Shown piece by piece: positions 56,960 to 64,000 of a DNA stretch of 64,000 nt. The stretch spans positions 20,522,001 to 20,586,000 of the forward strand of contig OZ316892.1 of the NCBI GenBank assembly GCA_973895155.1, read 5' to 3'. The notes beneath the pieces were generated by a model. That model saw only the letters and a program-made list of their open reading frames with translations. It made no database searches and was not told the DNA's origin. How positions within the stretch are numbered: position 1 is the first letter of the stretch; the number at the start of each line of letters is the position of its first letter. This DNA comes from Marsupella aquatica (Eukaryota > Marchantiophyta). Position numbers and translations under genes: made by a program.

Positions 56960-57438
56960 ATAACAAAAGATACCCCGTATCCCACTTTGCATCCAACCTC
57001 CTTTTTTAGCTAAAGAGAGACCAAATCTGGATATTTGAAGGTTGAATCCCAAACGGGATGCGCCGTATCCCATTTCGCATTCAACGTTGAGGTTTTGACA
57101 TTTGGAGGCTAAGATACTTCATATTCGGAGGTCGGATGCGATATGGGATACCCCGTATCCCACTTCGCATCCAACCTCCTTTTCTCATTGAAGAGAAAAA
57201 AAAACTGGACATTTGAAGGGTGAATCCCAAACGAGATACGTCGTATCCCATTTCGCATTCAACGTTGAGGTTTTGACATTTGGAGGTTAAGATACTTCAT
57301 ATTCGGAGGTTGGATGCGATATGGGATACCCCGTATCCCACTTCGCATCCAACCTCCTTTTTCAACTAAACAGAAACAGAAATTGGATATTTGAAGGTTG
57401 AATCCCAAACGGGATACGCCGTATCCCATTTGGGATTC
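56960..57438. repeat. Six-unit palindrome array near the right end of element B
   Basis: Cores at about 56968, 57056, 57146, 57234, 57323 and 57414, again close to 90-bp spacing. Units alternate between two versions (GATAYGGGATACCCCGTATCCC-like and CCAAACGGGATACGCC-like), so the real repeat may be a 178-bp pair. Confidence 0.95.
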
Positions 57439-57752
57439 GTCCTCACCATTTGCATGAAGATTCTCACCTGTTAGTCAAATCTGATTTTCGGGAAATACAA
57501 GTTTGTATAGACGGTGGGCATTCGTCGAGAGGAAGAGGATAGTGAGCGAGGAAAAATGAGCGGAAAATTTTCAAGCGAGGATCTCCTATTTATAGTTTTT
57601 GACCTGACCGTGGTTATTATTTGACTGCAGTTGCAGCGTAGTTGGTTAAATGTTACCGTTGAGAAGAATCGTTTGGGAATATTCTTAACGGGTAAAACAA
57701 CATCGGCACTTTTATTGCGTTTGTTTTGTTTTTTTTTGGAATTCCGCGGTTG

Positions 57753-57791
57753 GATCCGAAATGAGATACGCCGTATCCCATCTTCGTATTC
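57753..57791. repeat. Single palindrome near the right end of element B
   Basis: GGATCCGAAATGAGATACGC, CGTATCCCATCTTCGTATTC: one more unit, about 150 bp from the terminus, mirroring the position of the left-end units. Confidence 0.85.
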
Positions 57792-57907
57792 ACTTCGATT
57801 TTTCCCGTTTTTCAAAACCGAAAATCTAGTTTTTAGGGGGAATACTAATTCTGTATCCAAGACTTTTTGCCTTAGAAACTTTTTTCGCCGCGGGCAAAAC
57901 GAGAAGT

Positions 57908-57942
57908 GTGGTCACACTTCTCGTTTGATCCGTCACTGTGTT
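57908..57942 (-). repeat. Right terminal inverted repeat of element B
   Basis: 35 nt, inverted partner of 34886-34920 (two mismatches). Its inner part forms a local palindrome, ACGAGAAGTGTG next to CACACTTCTCGT (57899-57924). Confidence 0.9.
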
Positions 57943-59102
57943 GAAGATGTGGGCGGGGATGCTGACTATGTAGAGGCTTCAATGATTATGTTGCGAGGTA
58001 CGCAGAACACAATGTGAAGCCAGGGATCAACCATGATCGTGATGTCACTAAACTTATTTCTGACATCCAAAAGCAGGCATTCGAAGCTCAAAAGAAATTG
58101 CCAAACACATCTGTTGGCATAAGAGGAGCCCAAGAAAATATTGAAAATTTCAGTCCGGGAGAGTGGTGGCATGCATATGGAGCTGATTACAAGGATCTAA
58201 GGATCATGGCTAGGAAAATCACTCACCAACAAATGTGCGCATCATCATGCGAACGGAATTGGAGTTCGTATGGATTTATACATTCAAAAATTCGTAACAG
58301 GTTGACCAATGATCGGGCAAAAGATTTAGTGTTTGTATTCACGAATACGCGAGTGGAAAAAGGACTTACAAAGGTCCGAAACCCCCAAACGTTCATCTAC
58401 AAACGTTATGATGAAAGAAGAGCAAGAAATGATGCACCTAGATCATCCCCCACTGAAGCCTTCCAGAACGAGGAGCATGATGCAAGAAGTGCGGGTCAGG
58501 GGGAGGAAGATGTCGATGATTTTGATACAATTGATGACGCCAATGAGGCGTTGCAAGGATTGTCATTGCAATGTGATAGTGAGGTATTGACTCGTATTCC
58601 ACCGGATACTGAGGATAGTAATGCGGGTGAATGGGAGGATGATACTGATTACTTGATGTTTCCTACGATTGACGAGTCTCAAGTCCAAGATGATGAGGAG
58701 TACTCATTGCATACAGGCTTTGATATGCATTCCCAACCAAACCCATCTTTCACTTTTCCAAGATTGAATGTCCACCGTGATCACCTAGCATTTCAACAAG
58801 GAAGTGACATACCAAAGCATCATTTGGAGGGAACTACTTCTGCCTTTTATGCACAACATGATGAACTACAACGCCGAACACTACATAATGATGCACAGTG
58901 GGGACAAACAGTTACTCCAGCAGTCAATGTCACGAACCCATACCCATCATACACGCATGCTCGTGTCGTTCAACAATCTCATGACAATGACAATTCGCAT
59001 AATCATTACCCATTTCCATGGGCCAATCGACATCATGAATTTGATGGACTCATGCAACGAAATCAGAACAATATGACGAGGGATTACTCCTCACAGCCTT
59101 GA
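57943..59102 (+). pseudogene. hAT transposase, C-terminal part
   Basis: Continuation of the gene cut at 34885. The first codons (GAA GAT GTG) are in the same phase as the left part, so removing element B restores the frame. A one-base deletion near 57975 shifts the frame. The main segment then runs to TGA 59100-59102. It contains the hAT dimerisation domain (PGEWWHAYGADYKDLRIMA, SSCERNWSSYGFIHSKIRNR, RAKDLVFVFTNTR), which is diagnostic. The last 230 residues are acidic and Gln/Asn/His-rich and not conserved in type. Confidence 0.92.
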
Positions 59103-59529
59103 TATGTTTTGTGATTAGTACAGGATGATATCTGTCAATTGTAATTTTTGAAGTATAATACATATTTTTTTCCCACTTTCAATGGCTTTGGTGCTTGGTT
59201 TTACTCTTGCTTGCTCTATATTTGAATGTATTTTTTTGAAATAATCACCACCACATTACAGCAGCAATCGCTGAATTCATATCTCCACGCAAAAGATTCA
59301 CCGAGTGTAAAAATGAAGTTTAATAAATATATGTTTTCAACTTTCAAGGACATGCCCATGAAAATCTCTGTGGTGCAGCCGATACTATATATGAATAATA
59401 TGATCTAATGTCTAGAAACTATCCTATGCGGCCAATACTATAGAAAATGAGTATAGTACAACTAGGTAAGCGTACACGATCAAAAATGTATGAATATGCA
59501 AATAACAAATATTTTGGTATCTTCCTCTC
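59103..59529. other. Convergent spacer between hAT and RING genes
   Basis: AT-rich, with AATAAATA-type phrases on both strands that may serve 3'-end formation. No gene. Confidence 0.45.
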
Positions 59530-61398
59530 TCAATGCATGGTCATTTCCGCTTTCACTTCTGCTTGTTGCTGACGTCGCCGATGACGACGAATAGATCGTT
59601 GCATGTTTTGCTCGTTGGTAGTTGGTTGATTGGACTGAGCATACTCTTTCCATTCATTGAAACGACCACTGAATAACAACTTGTCAAAGTCACCATCTGA
59701 CAGATTGTACTCATTGATTGTAAAGTTTTCAATGGGTGTGGAATCGATTTCCGTCATCGCCACACCGTCCTGAGTCATCTCTTCATCGTCTTGTTGTGTC
59801 TCCATTGGTGGGATTTGATTCAACAATCCTCGTTGCTCATACTCCCGTTCATGAAATGGTTTCCTACACCAACATTTTTGACTCTTCTTCATCCACCTTA
59901 ATAAGCAAGCATGATGCCATAAATGTCCGCAAGTTCCCAGAATGGAAACTGATTCTGGGCCCCATGGATATAAACACCAAGGACACCTTGCACCCTTTTG
60001 TCGAACAAATTCAGCCATACTTTCATCTTTCTTCCACTTATCAAAATACTCCTCGACTACTACCGAATCGACCTCCACGTCAGGAAAAAGGTTAGATTCT
60101 AATGTAGGATCAATCATTTGAAAATTCATAAAATTGACATTGTTCAATTTTGATTTTCCTTTGTTCGATTCATTGTCCATATCAGAATTGTTCATTTGGT
60201 CTATCTCTTCTTGGAGATTTGTGATGATGAGCTTTTGTGATGCAACTTCATCCTTCAGATTCTTTATGACTCTATTTTCTTGAAGTTGCGCTTGTTCATT
60301 GGATTGCCTTTCATTTTTAGCAACTTGCCTTCGAAGCCTCTCAATTTCTTCCATCTTGTCAAACAATTGGGCCTTGTATCGGTACATGTCTTGGACCTCA
60401 CAATTGGTACCCGATGAAATAGACATCTTCTCTAGTGATTTCATCTTCAAATCACTCTCTTTTAGTTTTGACGTGTAGTAGTCAATGCTACCAACGTCAC
60501 AAAGTTCGAGACGGTAATTGACGCGGAGAATGTTCTCAATAAAATCACCAATCTCACATCCCAACCCCTTGCAGACACTTTGCATGCAAGGAGTTCCCTT
60601 GTTGGCATCCAAAACACCCGTGTTGTTTGTTGGTAAGGTGCTACTTGGACCAATAGAAACGTTTGCTGTTGTCGTAGTGCTTTTTCCTTCTTTGATACAA
60701 GCGGCACTGCTTTCAGATTTTGTAAAGAACTGTGGGATTGCAGTCATTTTTTGGCTCTCATTTGTATGCACCTTGTGCACTTCATCTATTTTTCGCTTGC
60801 AGCCTTTGTTGGTAGTCACAGGCATTTTATTCCTGTTACTTGTGGTGGAAAAGACTTTCGAGTGAACATTATGCACAAACTTGCCTTCGTCCGTCTCCCA
60901 TCGGTAATCCACTTTCCACCTCAGGATGAATTCAGCAATTAGTAGTCGGATAAAAGGAGTATATACTGAACTTGTTTTCCCTTGCGCTTTTCTTGGAGAA
61001 AATTCCCTGTAACGTTGTGCCCAGTGCTGCTTCACCTCTTCATGTGTCACCTTCGACATAGTAAACTTATCTTGCAACCAAGACTTTGTGGTCCACATTT
61101 CCTCATCGCGAAAAATCATTTTGGCAAATTTTTGAAAAGCCTCCTTAGGCATCAATATTTCCAATTCTTTGGCGTTGATTGGCCATTCCGTGTGAGGAGG
61201 TTTCACATCCGGTGTGAGGATATTCCATTGCACATTGGGTTTGAACTCGTCCTCCGTCTGAGTTGCTGGAAGTTTGTGGACGTTGTCAAAACTGTAATTT
61301 TCGTGGTCCAAGTAAGACCCTTGACCATCTTGCATTTTTGGATCATATACACGATTGGGCTCATCATCCTCATCTGAACTCAACTCCCATTTTCCCAT
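59530..61398 (-). CDS. RING-finger, coiled-coil protein of element A (622 aa)
   Basis: Intact frame from ATG 61398 to TGA 59530. The N-terminal 190 residues form an unknown domain, acidic at the start (SSDEDDEPN) and Trp-rich (MWTTKSWLQDKFTMS, ILRWKVDYRWE). Residues about 215-224 (KMTAIPQFF) resemble a PCNA-interacting box, but with Met in place of the first Gln. Residues about 340-410 are a heptad-like coiled coil (KMEEIERLRRQVAKNERQ). Residues about 471-515 form a RING-H2-like finger (CPWCLYPWG, GTCGHLWHHACLLRWM, CWC), so the protein may act as a ubiquitin ligase. The tail is basic (RRHRRRQQQ). It lies downstream of the kinase on the same strand, 160 bp apart, both convergent with the hAT gene. 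Product of a transposon accessory gene; host capture is possible. Confidence 0.75.
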   Translation of the reverse strand: MGKWELSSDEDDEPNRVYDPKMQDGQGSYLDHENYSFDNVHKLPATQTEDEFKPNVQWNILTPDVKPPHTEWPINAKELEILMPKEAFQKFAKMIFRDEEMWTTKSWLQDKFTMSKVTHEEVKQHWAQRYREFSPRKAQGKTSSVYTPFIRLLIAEFILRWKVDYRWETDEGKFVHNVHSKVFSTTSNRNKMPVTTNKGCKRKIDEVHKVHTNESQKMTAIPQFFTKSESSAACIKEGKSTTTTANVSIGPSSTLPTNNTGVLDANKGTPCMQSVCKGLGCEIGDFIENILRVNYRLELCDVGSIDYYTSKLKESDLKMKSLEKMSISSGTNCEVQDMYRYKAQLFDKMEEIERLRRQVAKNERQSNEQAQLQENRVIKNLKDEVASQKLIITNLQEEIDQMNNSDMDNESNKGKSKLNNVNFMNFQMIDPTLESNLFPDVEVDSVVVEEYFDKWKKDESMAEFVRQKGARCPWCLYPWGPESVSILGTCGHLWHHACLLRWMKKSQKCWCRKPFHEREYEQRGLLNQIPPMETQQDDEEMTQDGVAMTEIDSTPIENFTINEYNLSDGDFDKLLFSGRFNEWKEYAQSNQPTTNEQNMQRSIRRHRRRQQQAEVKAEMTMH

Positions 61399-61559
61399 CC
61401 TTGCAAAATTTACAAAAAAGACAAATATTTAGCATTCATTGCAATATTCACCAAAAATAAAAAGTTTTATGAGATGATATCAAAATTTCAGTTTATACCA
61501 CATGATGAACATGTGATTGTTCATGTGGTAATTAAGAGAAGATAATGGTGAAAACTAAT

Positions 61560-63221
61560 TTAATCTCTCAAATAAACACTATTTTGTGTCAACAATCTAC
61601 ACTCTTGAAATGTGCGAACCATCCTCAAAGTCCAATGGGCACAATCCATTCTTTTGGTAGGATCAGTGGCTATCATGTCACGAATGATATTCTCTAATTT
61701 TGGACCATACACTCTAGTATTCCAACCCGCCATCAAAAATCGTGTGCTTGGCCCCATTCCATCCCAGTTTTCTGTGAGTAAAGTCTCGAACAAATTGCCT
61801 AGAGCATAGATATCAATTGCTTCACTATACTCTGCTGGGTCAGGTCCAACAAGCTCTGGTGCCAATTGAGGGTATTGTCTTTGATAGGCAATAACTTTCT
61901 CACTTGGGGTGGACCACATTCGATTCTCTGGTAACGTACATTGTGTTTTGTGCTTGGATAACCCAAAATCACAAATTCCTACATACACTCTGATAGCAAC
62001 ATCATCCTCGTGATCAAAATGAAGTAAGATATTTCCAAAGTGAAGATCACAATGTAGTCGATCGTGCTTGTGGAGAAACTGTAAGGTCTCCAACAAAGCC
62101 AAAGCAATCCCCAAGCGATGCTCCAAAAATATTTTCTTCTCGGATATGAATCTCACATCAACCTGCACATTCCCTTGTGACTTCCCCTTGCTTTTACCCC
62201 ATTTTCCACATTTATCCATGAAGCTTCCCAAGTCACCTCCATTGTAAAAATCATAGATAAGTTTGGGTGGAAATTCGATGGTCATTGCCAAGGCCCCAAT
62301 AACTCCCTTATGATTCAAACCCCCCATTAGCACTTCTTGTAACGCATCTTTTATCCTCTTGTGTCGATCTCCATCTTTGAATCTTTTTGCCACTAGCTTC
62401 ACATTTCGAGGAATGAGTGGGCAATCCAAGATATGGCACAAGAACACATGCCCTTGGCTGCCACTCCCAATGCGATGTAAATTCTTCACTTGTTCCATCC
62501 TCAAAAAGTGAATACTCCTTACTGCTGGAACAACACGTGATGGTCTTGTACCTCTTTGGTGCCTTTCAACACAAAGCTCCCCAAATTGCACGACCTTATT
62601 CGCATATTTGACATTACGTTCTGTTCTGGCCATTCCTAACTCATTGCTCCATTTTAGACACAATTCTCTTTTGTGTCTATGGAGGGCAGGATTTCCAAGA
62701 AATATGGACTCAGCCCCCCCCAAATTGGCTACCAACTTGTCCCACAAGTTCACAGCCAAGTTCAGTGCCAATTGCTCAACAAATCCTTGAGGCTTCTCAG
62801 CCTCACGTTGAAATTGCTGAATCTGTTCTCGTGTCATGTCCTCTTCCTTCTCTACGGTTTGGCGCATGCAACGCACCATGTCATTTAGAAAGTTTTTGTA
62901 TCCCTGTTCTCCATGTAAGGTATACTTCCTTTCAAACCTATCATGCTCATACTGTTCCGGTTGGGTGTAGGGATATACTATATCCTTCCAAATGGCCAAT
63001 AACACATTTTGTCGATGGTTGATGTCGATGGTTGTTTGAGCAGCCCCTCCTCTTTGTTTTCGCTTCCCTGCTATTTTGGCTTTTCTACTAAACCCTAAGA
63101 TTTTGTGCGCATTCCTCAAGGCATTCAGGGCATTCGCATCTGGTTCCAATCCATCGCTCAGCATGGTACTCATCACCTCCATCAACTGCCTATATTCTAC
63201 ACCTACATCCGGGTTGGCCAT
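61560..63221 (-). CDS. Protein kinase of element A (553 aa)
   Basis: Frame from ATG 63221 (MANPDVG) to TAA 61560-61562, without lesions. The N-terminal 245 residues are an unknown, mostly helical region with a basic patch (KIAGKRKQRGG). The kinase domain follows: glycine loop GSGSQGHVF (about 252), VAKRFK with the ATP-binding Lys, catalytic loop LHCDLHFGNIL (about 390; HCD replaces the usual HRD, and the Asp is kept), magnesium motif CDFGLS (about 418), APELVG (about 455) and DIYALGNLFETLL. The loss of the HRD Arg suggests no activation-loop phosphorylation control. Substrate unknown. It sits just inside the right GC-rich end of the hAT element, facing inward with the RING gene. Both look like intact cargo or accessory genes. 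Confidence 0.85.
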   Translation of the reverse strand: MANPDVGVEYRQLMEVMSTMLSDGLEPDANALNALRNAHKILGFSRKAKIAGKRKQRGGAAQTTIDINHRQNVLLAIWKDIVYPYTQPEQYEHDRFERKYTLHGEQGYKNFLNDMVRCMRQTVEKEEDMTREQIQQFQREAEKPQGFVEQLALNLAVNLWDKLVANLGGAESIFLGNPALHRHKRELCLKWSNELGMARTERNVKYANKVVQFGELCVERHQRGTRPSRVVPAVRSIHFLRMEQVKNLHRIGSGSQGHVFLCHILDCPLIPRNVKLVAKRFKDGDRHKRIKDALQEVLMGGLNHKGVIGALAMTIEFPPKLIYDFYNGGDLGSFMDKCGKWGKSKGKSQGNVQVDVRFISEKKIFLEHRLGIALALLETLQFLHKHDRLHCDLHFGNILLHFDHEDDVAIRVYVGICDFGLSKHKTQCTLPENRMWSTPSEKVIAYQRQYPQLAPELVGPDPAEYSEAIDIYALGNLFETLLTENWDGMGPSTRFLMAGWNTRVYGPKLENIIRDMIATDPTKRMDCAHWTLRMVRTFQECRLLTQNSVYLRD

Positions 63222-63242
63222 GTTCACGCGACACCAGAACAA

Positions 63243-63518
63243 AGAGTATCAAAAGGAGTAGAAACTTACGATGCGTATTGGCTGGGAGGCGAGGTACTGA
63301 TGCGGTGTGTACAACCAAGCTGCAATAGGAACTCCTGGAAAATCATGCGTGGTACACCTTGTCACGGGAGGGTCACGAGATAGTCACGAGATATATTTGA
63401 TTTTTTTCATTCATTATTATTATTGTGAATGTAACAACTGCAAAGGGGAAAGATAACTATTGTGAAATACCCCACGCCGAGCCGAGGCTCCAAGCATGGG
63501 CACAAATGATATCCTATC
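63243..63518. other. Upstream region of the kinase gene
   Basis: Probable promoter between the kinase ATG and the assembly gap. No other feature seen. Confidence 0.4.
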
Positions 63519-63618
63519 NNNNNNNNNNNNNNNNNNNNNNNNNNNNNNNNNNNNNNNNNNNNNNNNNNNNNNNNNNNNNNNNNNNNNNNNNNNNNNNNNN
63601 NNNNNNNNNNNNNNNNNN
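63519..63618. other. Assembly gap (100 N)
   Basis: Exactly 100 N, usual for a gap of unknown size. It falls inside the GC-rich subterminal array of element A, so the true length of that array is not known. Confidence 1.
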
Positions 63619-63890
63619 CTCGCCTTGCCTCGCCGCCCCCCCGGCCCCCCGGCTCGCCTCGCACCCCCTCCCCGCCCGGCCCGGGCCGGCCCGGCTCGCG
63701 TTCCACTACTATTCCCCACTCCCGGCTCGCGTTTCCTATTCCCCATTCCGGCTCCCCAATACTCCTGAGACCGGGCCGGGAGAGGGGTGCCCGGGATTTT
63801 CTGGTCGCGACGGGCCGGGCCAGGAGGAAAGTAGCCGGGCCGGGAATTACCGGCCTGGAGCCGGACCGGGGACCGGGGTGGACGGGTGAC
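63619..63890 (-). repeat. GC-rich subterminal array of element A (right)
   Basis: CCGG/CCCGGCC units resembling, in inverted orientation, the array at 31987-32575 (for example GGACCGGGGACCGGGG near 63865). It is shorter here because of the assembly gap. Confidence 0.75.
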
Positions 63891-63922
63891 AACTTGTCGG
63901 TTGTCGAGTCCAAAGGCCTATA

Positions 63923-63952
63923 TTTGTCGGACAAGTCCAAACCGGGGCACTG
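63923..63952 (-). repeat. Right terminal inverted repeat of element A
   Basis: Inverted, it begins CAGTGCCCCGGTTTGG and continues TTGTCCGACAA; pairs with 31882-31911. Confidence 0.7.
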
Positions 63953-64000
63953 TCAGTTTGTTAGGTCAGCTGCCTCAGCACTTCTATTGTACTGTTGTAT

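Larger units (their letters stand above)
34886..57942. mobile_element. Element B: 23-kb transposon with methyltransferase, Ulp1 and palindromes
   Basis: It is bounded by 35-nt terminal inverted repeats (34886-34920 and 57908-57942) identical at 33 of 35 positions and starting AACACAGTGACGGA. Flanking 10-mers GAAGACGAAG and GAAGATGTGG agree at 7 of 10 and may be a decayed target duplication. Removing the element restores the hAT reading frame. Without nested element C it is about 13.8 kb. Plus strand: DUF7869-like protein. Minus strand: F-box-like protein, ParB-methyltransferase and Ulp1-like protease. About two dozen 38-41-nt palindromes are spread through it. The transposase type and 9-10-bp target size do not match a superfamily I can name with confidence (Mutator-like elements share the target size but not this transposase). 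Confidence 0.85.
31882..63952 (+). mobile_element. Element A: large hAT-type DNA transposon carrying nested elements
   Basis: The left end reads CACTGTCCCCGGTTTG at 31882. The right end read inward on the minus strand begins CAGTGCCCCGGTTTGG at 63952. Both then share TGTCGGACAA/TGTCCGACAA-type subterminal phrases, followed on each side by a GC-rich CCGG/GGGAAGG array. CA(G/C)TG starts are typical of hAT elements, and the element encodes a BED/DUF659 hAT transposase. It spans about 32 kb, but 23 kb of this is element B inserted in the transposase gene, leaving about 9 kb of its own. It also carries a kinase gene and a RING gene on the minus strand. I could not find the expected 8-bp target duplication (flanks CGGTCGGG and TCAGTTTG), so the exact ends or their history are uncertain. 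Confidence 0.7.

Noticed and set aside
52046-57438. CRISPR-like arrays of regularly spaced repeats
   Set aside because: The spacers are themselves conserved, the repeats are palindromes in a eukaryotic transposon, and there are no cas genes.
34886-57942. Giant-virus or Polinton/Maverick insertion
   Set aside because: No capsid protein, packaging ATPase, protein-primed polymerase or integrase of the Polinton type is seen; the inverted repeats are only 35 nt.
63407-63940. Open frames spanning the N gap
   Set aside because: They contain unknown bases and GC-rich repeat; no evidence of a gene.
31874-63960. An 8-bp target duplication for element A
   Set aside because: The flanking 8-mers CGGTCGGG and TCAGTTTG do not match, and shifting the ends by a few bases does not help.

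Overview
The window looks like nuclear DNA of a land plant or close streptophyte relative. It has spliceosomal GT-AG introns, Ty1-copia retroelements primed by initiator Met-tRNA, a short plant-type TTTAGGG tract, a VQ-motif protein and an EDM2-like PHD module. I cannot name the species. Host genes are sparse: one membrane protein of unknown function (7830-8882) and one VQ protein (28760-30046) are the only convincing ones. There is one 100-N assembly gap at 63519-63618.

Left half (1-31.8 kb). A decayed plus-strand copia pol relic (1814-4191) sits beside a small terminal-repeat element (about 1533-1813). A minus-strand relic follows with an RNase H1-type hybrid-binding domain (4740-5322), then the membrane protein gene. 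Next come a tRNA-headed SINE-like insertion, a fold-back repeat and several simple repeats. A complete Ty1-copia element on the minus strand (17404-23456) has 323-bp LTRs, a 5-bp target duplication, PBS and PPT, and one gag-pol frame broken by five stops. The VQ gene lies downstream.

Right half (31.9-64 kb) is the remarkable part: three large DNA transposons nested in one another. Element A (about 31882-63952) is a hAT-type element with a DUF659/BED transposase. It also carries a protein-kinase gene and a RING/coiled-coil gene. Element B (34886-57942, 23 kb, 35-bp terminal inverted repeats) is inserted in A's transposase gene. Element C (35627-44902, 9.3 kb, 8-bp target duplication) is inserted in B, inside one of B's palindromes. 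C carries EDM2-like PHD fingers and a DDE-like transposase of a type I cannot place.

Element B is the best candidate for an undescribed system. It encodes a DUF7869-like RNase-H-fold transposase candidate, a Ulp1/C48 SUMO-protease-like enzyme and an F-box-like protein. It also encodes a phage-style fusion of a ParB-like domain with a beta-class DNA amino-methyltransferase. About two dozen copies of a 38-41-nt palindrome (core GGGATAC..GTATCCC or GGGATCC..GGATCCC) are spread through it: at both ends, in tandem arrays of about 90-bp period in and beside the methyltransferase gene, and at an exact 111-bp period inside the transposase coding sequence. A working hypothesis is that the ParB-methyltransferase and/or the transposase recognise these palindromes, as a parS-like or self-marking system. 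Most of the transposon genes carry nonsense codons or frameshifts, so these copies are probably not autonomous now.
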